Assembly: GCA_001898855.1 (NCBI GenBank)
Contig: MKVN01000032.1
Location: 1 to 64,000, forward strand
Reading direction: 5' to 3'
DNA length: 64,000 bases
Origin: Micrococcales bacterium 73-13
GTDB taxonomy: Bacteria; Actinomycetota; Actinomycetes; Actinomycetales; Microbacteriaceae
Part shown: in pieces, positions 25,082 through 32,502 of the stretch
Layout: every line of letters begins with the position of its first letter
Position numbering within the stretch: position 1 is the first letter of the stretch
Position numbers and translations under genes: made by a program
Notes under the pieces: model-generated
What the model was told of the DNA's origin: nothing
The model's input: only the letters and a program-made list of their open reading frames with translations
Database searches by the model: none

Positions 25082-25798
25082 ATGGTCAACACGGCGAACG
25101 CGATGCCCGATGCATGGGCGGGCAACCCCGTCGACCGGGTCGCCGCGCCGCTGCGCGAGCAGGTGATCGGCGCGCTGCGCGCCGCGATCCTCGACTTCCG
25201 GCTCCCGCCGGGCCGGCGCCTCGTCGAGCGCGAGCTCATCGAGCAGCTCGGCGTCTCCCGGACCACGATCCGCGAGGCGCTGCGCGAGCTCACCTCCGAG
25301 GGCCTGGTGACCGTCGTCCCGCAGCGCGGCGCGATCGTCGCGACCCCGTCCCTCGCGGAGGCGGAGGACCTCTACGAGATCCGGGCCGTGCTCGAGTCGC
25401 TGCTCGTCGAGCGCTTCGTCGAGCGCGCGAGCGACGAGCAGATCGAGCGGATGGCGAACGCGGTCGAGGAGTTCGCGGAGGCGACCGCCGGCTCCAGCGA
25501 CATCCGGGTCATCCTGGACGCCAAGGACGGGTTCTACGAGGCGATCGTCGAGGGCGCGGCGAGCCCGGCCCTGCAGAGCATCGTGGAGAGCCTGCAGGCC
25601 AGGGTCCGGCTGCTCCGGGCGACGTCGATGGGCGAGCCCGGCCGGGCCGAGGAGGCCACCGAGGAGCTGCGCCGCGTCGTCGAGGCGGCCAGGCAGCGCA
25701 AGGCCGCCGAGGCGGCCAGGGCCTGCGCCACCCATGTGCGCAACGCGGCGAAGACCGCGCTCAAGCAGCTGCGCGCCGCCGAGGCGCGAACCGGCTGA
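25082..25798 (+). CDS. GntR-family regulator 1 (FCD type)
   Basis: A 238-residue regulator with an N-terminal winged helix (about 15-80, containing RRLVERELIEQLGVSRTTIREALRELTSEGL) and a C-terminal all-helical FCD ligand domain. ATG 25082 has GGGAGGAGG upstream; the GTG five codons earlier lacks such a site. Two neighbouring transcription units carry FCD-type boxes (TNGTNNNACNA), so this is the best candidate for the regulator of the scattered regulon; the second GntR at 26219 is the alternative. The ligand is probably a pathway intermediate. Confidence 0.88.
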   Translation: MVNTANAMPDAWAGNPVDRVAAPLREQVIGALRAAILDFRLPPGRRLVERELIEQLGVSRTTIREALRELTSEGLVTVVPQRGAIVATPSLAEAEDLYEIRAVLESLLVERFVERASDEQIERMANAVEEFAEATAGSSDIRVILDAKDGFYEAIVEGAASPALQSIVESLQARVRLLRATSMGEPGRAEEATEELRRVVEAARQRKAAEAARACATHVRNAAKTALKQLRAAEARTG

Positions 25799-25840
25799 CG
25801 GGCCGACCCGCCGAACCAGCACCGCACGAAGGAGTGCCCC

Positions 25841-26158
25841 ATGCCGCAGCCAGACGTCACCGTCGTCCGGGTGGTCCCGCAGCCCGGCCGGACCGAAGCC
25901 GTCCTCGCGGTGATGCGCGAGGTGGTGCCGATCATCCACGAGGAGGACGGCAACCTCCTCTACACCGTCAACGTCGAGGCGAACGGCGACATCTGGTTCG
26001 TCGAGAAGTGGGCGAGCCGCGAGCACGCCGACCGCCACGGCCGGGAAAGCTCCGTGATCCCGATCCTCGTCGAGCGGACGACGCACCTCATGCAGGGGCC
26101 GCCCGAGATCCACTCCCTGGTGCCGGTCCCGATCGGCGGGGCGAAGGGCGCGCTGTGA
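25841..26158 (+). CDS. Antibiotic-biosynthesis-monooxygenase (ABM) domain protein
   Basis: A 105-residue ferredoxin-like alpha/beta-barrel protein of the ABM/YgiN quinol monooxygenase type: VVRVVPQPGRTEAVL, HEEDGNLLYTVNVE and IWFVEKWASREHADRH are the expected strand-helix pattern with its conserved W/F-E-K-W segment. Members oxidise phenols or quinols without cofactors, or handle quinone intermediates. ATG 25841 has AAGGAG upstream. It lies 42 bases after GntR1 and before GntR2, likely one transcript. Oxidation of a hydroquinone from the flavin monooxygenases is a plausible role (inference). Confidence 0.8.
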   Translation: MPQPDVTVVRVVPQPGRTEAVLAVMREVVPIIHEEDGNLLYTVNVEANGDIWFVEKWASREHADRHGRESSVIPILVERTTHLMQGPPEIHSLVPVPIGGAKGAL

Positions 26159-26218
26159 GCGCGGGCCCCCGCTCGCTCCGGCGCACCGGCATCCGGCGCC
26201 GCGGAGCCGGAGGCTGAG

Positions 26219-26884
26219 ATGAGCGGCAGGGCGCCGACCGCGGTCGACACCACGGTGCGGTTCCTCAGCGAGGCGATCCTCGTCGGCCGGCACCTGCCCG
26301 GCGACCGGCTGACCGAGTCGCGGCTGGTGAGCCGGTATCGGGTCTCGCGCTCGACCGCCCGCGCCGCGCTGCAGGTCCTCGCGGCCCAGGGCCTCGTCAT
26401 CGCGGCGACGGCGCAGCCGGCGCGGGTCGCCGACTTCAGCGACGACGACGGCGCGGCGCTCTACCAGATCCGGAACACCGTCGAGCCGCTGCTCATCCAC
26501 AGGTTCACCGAGCGGGCGTCGGTCTCCCAGATCGCGGCGTTCGACCACGCGCTGGAGGTCTTCGCCGAGACGGCGCGCGTCTCAGAGGACGTGCGCAGGG
26601 TCCACCGGGCGCGCCAGGAGTTCTACGAGGTGCTGTTCGACGGGGCGGCGAGCACCGCGCTCGAGCAGACCGTGCGCGGCGTCGACGTGCGGCTGTGCGT
26701 CTACCGGCGCCAGCGGCTCACCCCCGACCAGGAGCTCGCGCGGATCCGCTTCCACGCGGCGACGATCCGGCGCGTGCTGCCGCCCATGGTCCGGCGCGAG
26801 GGCTCCGCGGCGAGCCGCTTCTCGTTCCGCATGCTCTCCGAGGACGGCGCCGCGACCCTCCGCGCGCTGCAGCCCGCCGGCTGA
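26219..26884 (+). CDS. GntR-family regulator 2
   Basis: A 221-residue GntR/FCD-type regulator with winged helix DRLTESRLVSRYRVSRSTARAALQVL (split around residues 30-65) and a helical effector domain. It differs clearly from GntR1. ATG 26219 follows GGAGG. Its N-terminus MSGRAPTAVDTT is unexpectedly similar to a 22-residue ORF at 28462 (MSKPIATAVDTT). Directly downstream is the O-demethylase gene, with a GntR-type box in between. It may control that gene or share the regulon with GntR1. Confidence 0.85.
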   Translation: MSGRAPTAVDTTVRFLSEAILVGRHLPGDRLTESRLVSRYRVSRSTARAALQVLAAQGLVIAATAQPARVADFSDDDGAALYQIRNTVEPLLIHRFTERASVSQIAAFDHALEVFAETARVSEDVRRVHRARQEFYEVLFDGAASTALEQTVRGVDVRLCVYRRQRLTPDQELARIRFHAATIRRVLPPMVRREGSAASRFSFRMLSEDGAATLRALQPAG

Positions 26885-26919
26885 GCGGCGGCGGCCGCGC
26901 CGACTCGGGCCGAACTCCG

Positions 26920-26930
26920 CCGTATGACAA
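26920..26930 (+). promoter_or_regulatory. GntR-type operator upstream of the O-demethylase gene
   Basis: CCGTATGACAA fits NNGTNNNACNA with one mismatch to TNGTNNNACNA at the first base. The core GTATGACAATCCG is shared with the site at 24043-24053. It is 90 bases before the ATG. Confidence 0.45.
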
Positions 26931-27019
26931 TCCGCCGGATTCCGCGCGACGCCCGCGACGATCGGCCCTAGCCTCTCTCCTGCGCCGCGGATGCCGCGCA
27001 CGGGAACGGGAGTTGCACC

Positions 27020-28381
27020 ATGAGCGAGATCCAGAGCGTCGAGGACGCCATCCAGGCGGCCGGCGGGCCGGTCGCGGCGCTGCGCCGCGAGCCGGCGCCG
27101 CAGATGACCTTCCTGCCGTGGGAGTTCTCGAGCTGGCACCACGAGGTGCGGCTCTGGCGCGAGACCGCCGCGTTCCTCGACCAGTCGCACCACATGGTCA
27201 ACCTCATCGTGCGCGGCCCCGACGCGATCCGGCTCTTCTCGGAGCTCGGCGTCAACGACCTGTCGACGCTGGCGCCGGGCAGCGCGAAGCAGTACGTCGT
27301 CGTCGCGCCCGACGGCCACCTGATCGCCGACGGCATCCTGTTCCACCTCGAGCCCGGCGTGCTCAGCTTCGTCGGCCTCCCGACGGCCGCCAAGTGGGTC
27401 GAGTTCCACATCCTCGGCGGCGGCTACGACGTCGAGCACCTCTGGGACGACAACTCGTGGCTGCGCCAGGGCCCGCCGCAGTACTTCCGCTACGAGGTGC
27501 AGGGGCCCGCGGCGCTCGAGATCGTCGAGCGCGTCCTCGACGGCCCGCTGCCGCAGACGCGGTTCTTCGGAATGGCGCGGGCCACGATCTCGGGCCGCCC
27601 CGTCTGGCTGCTGCGGCACGGCATGGCGGGCCAGGCCGGCTTCGAGATCTTCGGCGCGTGGGCCGACGGGGAGGCGGTCCGCGACGAGATCTTCCGGGTG
27701 GGGACCCCGCTCGGCCTCGACCGCGTCGGCTACCGCGCGTACATCACGAACACGCTCGAGACGGCCTGGATCTCCCTCCCGGTGCCGGCGATCTACGACT
27801 CGGCCGAGACGAGGGCCTACCGCCAGTGGCTGCCGGCCGGGCACCTCGGCTCGCTCGCCGGCAGCTTCGCCCGCCCGGACATCCGGGACTACTACGTGAC
27901 GCCCTACGACATCGGCTACGGCAAGCTCGTGTCCTTCGACCACGAGTTCGTCGGGCGCGACGCGCTGCGCGAGCTGTCCGAGCGCCCCGCGAAGCGGAAG
28001 GTCACGCTGCACTGGAACGGCAACGACGTCGCGGACGTCTACCGCGCGCAGTTCGTGGCGGACGAGCAGCTCCCGCCGCGCCTGGTCGACGTGCCGAAGT
28101 CGCGCGGCGCGCGCTTCCACTACGACGCGGTGCTGGCCAGCGGGCGTCCGATCGGGTTCTCGGTCGACACCGGCTTCATCGAGCCGGACCGCGCGGTGCT
28201 CTCGCTCGCGATGATCGACGCGGAGTTCGCCGAGCCCGGCACCGAGGTGACGGTGCGCTGGGGCGAGCCGGAGGGCAGCACCCGCCCGCAGATGCCGCCG
28301 CACAGCCAGGTGGACCTCCGCGCGACGGTGCTGCCGGCGCCGTACAACTCGGTCGCCCGGACGAGCTACCGGTCGGGCTGA
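27020..28381 (+). CDS. LigM/DesA-type tetrahydrofolate-dependent aryl O-demethylase
   Basis: A 453-residue GcvT-fold protein that aligns along its whole length with Sphingobium LigM, the enzyme that moves the methyl of vanillate or 3-O-methylgallate to tetrahydrofolate. Shared stretches are FDQ(T/S)HHMV, AKQYV, LRHGMAG, RAY..NTLE.(G/A)WI and GYG(K/P).V.FDH(E/D)F(V/I)GRDAL. Tyr241 matches the LigM catalytic Tyr247. LigM Arg122, which I recall contacting the substrate, is Leu120 here, so the substrate may lack a carboxylate. ATG 27020 follows CGGGAG. No metF or formyl-THF ligase is nearby. Dimethylglycine-type demethylation is the alternative family role. Confidence 0.82.
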   Translation: MSEIQSVEDAIQAAGGPVAALRREPAPQMTFLPWEFSSWHHEVRLWRETAAFLDQSHHMVNLIVRGPDAIRLFSELGVNDLSTLAPGSAKQYVVVAPDGHLIADGILFHLEPGVLSFVGLPTAAKWVEFHILGGGYDVEHLWDDNSWLRQGPPQYFRYEVQGPAALEIVERVLDGPLPQTRFFGMARATISGRPVWLLRHGMAGQAGFEIFGAWADGEAVRDEIFRVGTPLGLDRVGYRAYITNTLETAWISLPVPAIYDSAETRAYRQWLPAGHLGSLAGSFARPDIRDYYVTPYDIGYGKLVSFDHEFVGRDALRELSERPAKRKVTLHWNGNDVADVYRAQFVADEQLPPRLVDVPKSRGARFHYDAVLASGRPIGFSVDTGFIEPDRAVLSLAMIDAEFAEPGTEVTVRWGEPEGSTRPQMPPHSQVDLRATVLPAPYNSVARTSYRSG

Positions 28382-28409
28382 CCCGGCGCGAGCCGTTCGG
28401 GGAATCGGG

Positions 28410-28424
28410 CATACTGTCTGACGA
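28410..28424 (+). promoter_or_regulatory. Probable -10 and GntR-type operator upstream of Zn-dehydrogenase 2
   Basis: CATACT (28410-28415) overlaps CTGTCTGACGA (28414-28424), which fits TNGTNNNACNA except at the first base. The -10/operator order is the same as at 10220-10236 and 24994-24977. No clear -35 was seen. Confidence 0.5.
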
Positions 28425-28461
28425 TCCCGCGCTGAGGCGCACCGCCGGTCTGAGGAGCATC

Positions 28462-28530
28462 ATGTCGAAGCCGATCGCCACCGCGGTCGACACGACCGCG
28501 ATGCTCCGCGGCGAGGAGGCCCGGCAGTGA
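28462..28530 (+). CDS. 22-residue ORF upstream of Zn-dehydrogenase 2
   Basis: A short ORF beginning MSKPIATAVDTT, with GAGGAG seven bases upstream and its own stop overlapping the next gene's start (GTGA). The ribosome site of that next gene, GAGGAGG, lies inside it. It could be a leader peptide that couples translation. Alternatively it is a remnant: its first residues resemble those of GntR regulator 2 (MSGRAPTAVDTT), so it may be the 5' scrap of a lost regulator copy. Protein expression is unproven. Confidence 0.4.
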   Translation: MSKPIATAVDTTAMLRGEEARQ

Positions 28531-29627
28531 GCGCCTCCGCCCGCGCCGCGGTGATGACCGGCTACCTCGAGCCGTTCGAGGTCGGCCCGGTGCGGATGCG
28601 CGACCCGGGCCCGGGGCAGGTGCTCGTGCGCACCGCCGCCGCGCCGTTCTGCTCGACCGACTGGATGGGGTGGAAGGCGATGCGGCGCACGGTCCCGCCG
28701 GTCGTCCTCGGGCACACCGCGGTCGGCACCGTCGAGGCCGTCGGCGGCGACGTGCGCCATCTCGCCCCCGGCGACCGGGTGCTCGTCGCGGGCACGCCGC
28801 AGTGCGGCGAGTGCTTCTACTGCCGGATCGGCCGGCCGGACCAATGCGACCTGCTGATGGGCGGCGCGCCGAACCCAGTCGTCGCGGACCTGCCGGACGG
28901 CCGCGAGGTGCGCGCGGCCGGCCTGGTCGGCGCCTACTCGGAGCGCATGCTCGTGCTCGGCGTGCAGACCCACCGGCTGCCCGACGACCTCCCGTTCGAC
29001 GCCGCCTGCCTGCTCGGCTGCGGCATCTCCAGCGCGCTCGGCGCCGTCGAGAACATCGCGCACGTGCAGCCGGGTCAGTCCGTCGCGATCGTCGGCCTCG
29101 GCCACATCGGCCTCTGGGCGGTCCAGGGCGCCCGGCTCGCCGGCGCCGGCGAGATCATCGGCGTCGACGGGCACCCCGGCCGTCGCGCGCTCGCCGAGTC
29201 GATGGGCGCGACGCGGCTCGTCGACCCGACCGCGGGCGATCCCGTCGATGCGGTGCGCGCGCTGACCGAGGGCCGCGGCGCGGACGTCGTGATCGAGGCC
29301 GCCGGGCCGGAGGTCGCCCAGCGGCAGGCGGTGCTCATGTCCCGCCGCGCCGGGACCGTCGTCCTGATGGGCGTCCAGCACGCGACCTCGGAGGTCATCC
29401 TGCCGCAGGGCCTGCTGACGACGACGGGCCGCGAGATCCACGGCTGCCAGAACGGCCGCGTCACGCCGGACGTCGACTTCCCGCGGTGGATCGGCTACCT
29501 GCGCGACGGCCGCCTCGATCCGAGCGGCTTCGTCACGCGCCGCTACGACCTCGACGAGGCCGACCAGGCCCTGCGCCGCTCGATGGCCCTGGAGGACGTG
29601 ACCGGTGTCTTCGCCATCGGCGGCTGA
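28527..29627 (+). CDS. Zn-dependent alcohol dehydrogenase 2
   Basis: A 366-residue medium-chain dehydrogenase, paralogue of the one at 13529-14647. It has FCSTD, LGHTAVG, the structural zinc loop PQCGECFYCRIGRPDQCD, LGCGISSALG and the NAD motif VAIVGLGHIG. GHT instead of GHE near the catalytic zinc is shared in kind with paralogue 1 (GHA). The GTG start has GAGGAGG eight bases upstream. It probably oxidises an alcohol or formaldehyde-type product linked to O-demethylation or side-chain oxidation; the exact substrate is unknown. Confidence 0.86.
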   Translation: MSASARAAVMTGYLEPFEVGPVRMRDPGPGQVLVRTAAAPFCSTDWMGWKAMRRTVPPVVLGHTAVGTVEAVGGDVRHLAPGDRVLVAGTPQCGECFYCRIGRPDQCDLLMGGAPNPVVADLPDGREVRAAGLVGAYSERMLVLGVQTHRLPDDLPFDAACLLGCGISSALGAVENIAHVQPGQSVAIVGLGHIGLWAVQGARLAGAGEIIGVDGHPGRRALAESMGATRLVDPTAGDPVDAVRALTEGRGADVVIEAAGPEVAQRQAVLMSRRAGTVVLMGVQHATSEVILPQGLLTTTGREIHGCQNGRVTPDVDFPRWIGYLRDGRLDPSGFVTRRYDLDEADQALRRSMALEDVTGVFAIGG

Positions 29628-29649
29628 GGCGTCCCCGGCGCGGCGCCGC

Positions 29650-30117
29650 TCAGCCCGCGCCGGGGCGCCGCGCCGCGGCCAGGGCGTCCGCGAGCTCGGA
29701 GAGGACCGCCGCGGTCCGCACCAGGTCGGCGTCCGAGGCGGCGGTCAGCGGACCGAGGTGCTCGGCCCACACCGCGCGGAACCGGTCGAGGTTCGCCTGG
29801 GCCTCCGACGTCGGGTAGACGCGGACCTCGCGGCCGTCGGACGCCGCGGTCTCCTTGCGCGCGAGCCCCTTCTCGACGAGCCCGGCGATGCGGGTCGAGG
29901 TGTTGCTCTTGTGCTGGCCGAAGGCCCGCGCGATCTCGGTGACCGTCGTGCCCGGGCGCTCCATCACGATGCGCATGATGTCGGCCTCGGAGCGCGTGAT
30001 GTGGATGACGCCCGCGCGCGGCACCGTGACCTCGTGCTGCAGGAAGCGGAAGACCTGGATGATCCGCTCGCCGATCTCGCCGAGGAGGTCGGCGCGGGAC
30101 GGGCTCGACGCTGGCAC
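29650..30117 (-). CDS. MarR-family regulator
   Basis: A 155-residue winged-helix regulator: ITRSEADIMRIVMERPGTTV, EIARAFGQHKSNTSTRIAGL and the wing GLARKETAASDGREVRVY. The GTG start at 30117 has no good ribosome site but a TACACT -10 exactly six bases upstream, so the mRNA is probably leaderless. It is divergent from flavin monooxygenase 2, its likely target. An AT-rich imperfect dyad (30138-30158) lies between. MarR proteins in such places usually release DNA on binding a phenolic acid or CoA ester. Confidence 0.86.
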   Translation of the reverse strand: MPASSPSRADLLGEIGERIIQVFRFLQHEVTVPRAGVIHITRSEADIMRIVMERPGTTVTEIARAFGQHKSNTSTRIAGLVEKGLARKETAASDGREVRVYPTSEAQANLDRFRAVWAEHLGPLTAASDADLVRTAAVLSELADALAAARRPGAG

Positions 30118-30123
30118 CCCTTG

Positions 30124-30129
30124 AGTGTA
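30124..30129 (-). promoter_or_regulatory. Leaderless -10 of the MarR gene
   Basis: TACACT on the minus strand, six bases before the GTG start. Confidence 0.5.
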
Positions 30130-30137
30130 ATCAGGGC

Positions 30138-30158
30138 ATATATGTATAGTAGATATAA
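30138..30158. promoter_or_regulatory. AT-rich imperfect dyad, candidate MarR operator
   Basis: ATATAT and GATATAA flank a GTATAGTA core, in the most AT-rich stretch of the island. It sits between the MarR start and the divergent flavin monooxygenase 2 start, where an autoregulating MarR would bind. Confidence 0.35.
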
Positions 30159-30200
30159 CCAGTCCGGGCCAGCACGGCCCGGCATCGAACGGAGACGCTG

Positions 30201-31433
30201 ATGTCCCTCCTCCAGGAACGACTCTCGACCTACGTCCCGACCCCGGACGAGCTCGTCGCCGCGGCGGTCGCGCTGCGTCCGCGGCTGCGGGAGCTGCAGG
30301 ACGAGCACGCCCGCCTCGGCACCTACGGTCCGGAGATCCACGAGTACTTCGTCGAGCACCGGTTCTACGACATGCTCCGGCCGAAGCGCTACGGCGGCCT
30401 CGAGGTCGACCTCGAGACGTTCTTCCGCGTCGCGATCGAGGTCTCCCGGGGCGACCCCGGCGTCGGCTGGTCCTTCGAGCTCGGGGCGAGCCACGCCTAC
30501 CAGTTCGCCTCGCACTTCCCGGAGCAGTCGCAGGAGGAGGTGTTCGGCTCGGCCTACCCGTTCATCTCGCCGTCCCGCGCCTTCCCGATCAAGTCGAGCG
30601 TGACGAAGGTCGACGGCGGCTTCCGGCTGAGCGGCACCTGGGACTACAACTCGGGCTGCACCTACGCCTCCCACATGATGCCGGTCGCGCCGGTCACGCT
30701 CGAGGACGGCAGCACGCAGCTGTGGATGTTCATCCTCCCGCGCAAGGACTTCAGGATCCTCGACGACTGGGGCTTCGGGCGGACCATCGGCCTGCACGCC
30801 TCCAGCTCGAACACGATCGAGGTCGACGACGTGTTCGTCCCGGCGCACAACGCCGTCCCGTTCAACTTCAAGGACATCGTCTGGGGCGACGACGGGACCC
30901 CCGGCTGGCAGCTGCACCACAACCCGCTCTACCTCGGCCGGACCTCGGCGGTGTTCATCGCGGGCCTCACCCAGACCCAGGTCGGCAACGCGCTCGCCTG
31001 CATGGACGAGTGGCTCGAGCTGATGGACCGCGGCACCAGCTTCGCGCCGCGCGGCCCGCGCAAGGACTCGCAGTTCTACCAGCACTGGACCGGCGAGGTG
31101 GTCTCGGCCGCCGAGGCCTCCGAGACGCTGCTGCTCGGCGCGATCCGCGAGTACATGCGGCTGAACACCGCGTGGACCGAGGGCGGCGCCGAGTTCACCA
31201 CCGCAGATGACGTGCGCATCCGCGGCCAGATCGTCCGCGCCGCGCAGCTCGCCCAGCAGGCGATCGAGACGGCGTACATGTACGGCGGGACGTCCTCCGT
31301 GGCCCTCGCCGGCAAGCGGATGGGCAAGTACTACCAGGACGCCGCGATGTACCGCACCCATATCGGCTACATGCCGGAGGTGCTGCTGACCAACCTGGGC
31401 CGCGTGCTCAGCGGCCAGCCGCTCCAGATGTAG
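30201..31433 (+). CDS. Acyl-CoA-dehydrogenase-fold flavin monooxygenase 2 (group D type)
   Basis: A 410-residue protein of the HpaB-C2/HsaA-like oxygenase type. MLRPKRYGGLEVDLETFFRV (about 53-72) is the typical loop after the first helices; FRLSGTWDYNSGCTYASH marks the beta domain; AYMYGGTSSVALAGKRMGKY lies in the last helices. It is closer in pattern to monooxygenase 3 than to 1. It would use reduced flavin from a reductase not encoded here. ATG 30201 follows GGAGA. MarR control is likely. Confidence 0.75.
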   Translation: MSLLQERLSTYVPTPDELVAAAVALRPRLRELQDEHARLGTYGPEIHEYFVEHRFYDMLRPKRYGGLEVDLETFFRVAIEVSRGDPGVGWSFELGASHAYQFASHFPEQSQEEVFGSAYPFISPSRAFPIKSSVTKVDGGFRLSGTWDYNSGCTYASHMMPVAPVTLEDGSTQLWMFILPRKDFRILDDWGFGRTIGLHASSSNTIEVDDVFVPAHNAVPFNFKDIVWGDDGTPGWQLHHNPLYLGRTSAVFIAGLTQTQVGNALACMDEWLELMDRGTSFAPRGPRKDSQFYQHWTGEVVSAAEASETLLLGAIREYMRLNTAWTEGGAEFTTADDVRIRGQIVRAAQLAQQAIETAYMYGGTSSVALAGKRMGKYYQDAAMYRTHIGYMPEVLLTNLGRVLSGQPLQM

Positions 31434-31498
31434 CGGGAGGGCGCAGGGCGGGGCGGCCGATCCCGGGAGACACCGCCGGCGCCCCGAGCGCGGCCCGG

Positions 31499-32500
31499 CT
31501 ACCGGACCTTCGCGAGCCAGTCCAGGACCGGGACGATCGCCTCGTCGGAGTTCTTCTCGAACATCATGGCGTGGCCGTTGCCGCGCACGCCCTGGTCCGC
31601 GAAGTTCACGAACTCGGCCGAGCCGCCCGCCGCGTTCACGTAGTCGGACATCAGGTGCCCCCACGAGCTGAACGGCGAGGTCTCGCCGACCATGACGACG
31701 ACGGGGATGCCGGCGAGGTTCGGCAGCCGGTAGGCGCCCGGCTCCGCGCTCTCGAGCACCGTCGGGTCGTCGCCGACCGGCGGCTCGTAGGTCAGCGGCG
31801 CCTTGGTGATCCCGTAGTCGAGCTTCATGCCGGGGCCGAAGGCGTTGAACGGCGGGCCCATCGGCTCGATCGCGCAGACGCCCTTGACGAGCTGCGGCCG
31901 GGCGTCGGCGACGAGCCAGCCGGCCGGACCGCTCGCCGAGTGCGTGACGACGATCGCCGGGCCGATGCGGTCGAGCAGCCGGGCCAGGCGGTCCTGGTCC
32001 AGGCGCTGCGACTCGGCGAGGTCGGCCGGGAAGTAGCCCATCGACGCGACCATCTGGTCGAGCACGGGGTCGCCGATCCGCTGCTCCCAGACCCCCTGGT
32101 CGTGGCCGGGGATCTCCGCGGAGAACAGCCCGAGCGCGAGCTCGTAGGTGAACATCGGGCCCGGAGCGCCGACCACGTCGGGGTGCGCCCAGGAGCGGCC
32201 GTGGGCGGGACGGTCGACGCCGTAGACCAGGTAGCCCTCGTCGACGAAGCGGCTGAACCAGCCCGGCCGGCCGTCCGGCGTGCCGAGCCAGTCGGTCAGC
32301 TGGCCGCCGCCGCCGTGCACCAGGACGAGCGGGTACGGCTTGGTGATCTCCGCCGGCGCCTCCCACTGCACGTAGAGCGGGGCGCGCTGGACGTGCTGGC
32401 CGTCCGGCGTCTCGACCCGCTCGCCGGCGATCCAGAAGTGGCCGCCGCGCGAGGTGCGCAGCGGGTAGCGCTCGAACTCCTCCGGAAGCGTCGCACCCAT
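31499..32500 (-). CDS. Alpha/beta-hydrolase (esterase-like)
   Basis: A 333-residue alpha/beta-hydrolase with oxyanion motif VLVHGGGGQLTDW near residue 62, the nucleophile in VTHSASGPAG near residue 188 and the likely catalytic His in GNGHAMMFE near residue 312. There is no signal peptide, so it is cytoplasmic. It follows flavin monooxygenase 3 by two bases. A monooxygenase-then-hydrolase pair is typical of oxidation followed by ester or C-C bond hydrolysis, so it may open the oxygenated product. The substrate is unknown. Confidence 0.82.
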   Translation of the reverse strand: MGATLPEEFERYPLRTSRGGHFWIAGERVETPDGQHVQRAPLYVQWEAPAEITKPYPLVLVHGGGGQLTDWLGTPDGRPGWFSRFVDEGYLVYGVDRPAHGRSWAHPDVVGAPGPMFTYELALGLFSAEIPGHDQGVWEQRIGDPVLDQMVASMGYFPADLAESQRLDQDRLARLLDRIGPAIVVTHSASGPAGWLVADARPQLVKGVCAIEPMGPPFNAFGPGMKLDYGITKAPLTYEPPVGDDPTVLESAEPGAYRLPNLAGIPVVVMVGETSPFSSWGHLMSDYVNAAGGSAEFVNFADQGVRGNGHAMMFEKNSDEAIVPVLDWLAKVR

Positions 32501-32502
32501 GA

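Noticed and set aside
26932..26944. CCGCCGGATTCCG before the O-demethylase gene as a third AraC repeat
   Set aside because: Two mismatches to CCGCAGGATTCGG, single copy, and such GC-rich words are expected by chance here.
29622..29655. GGCTGAG...CTCAGCC pairing between dehydrogenase 2 and MarR ends, considered as a terminator
   Set aside because: Same reason: short arms built around the two stop codons and a long loop; not distinguishable from chance.
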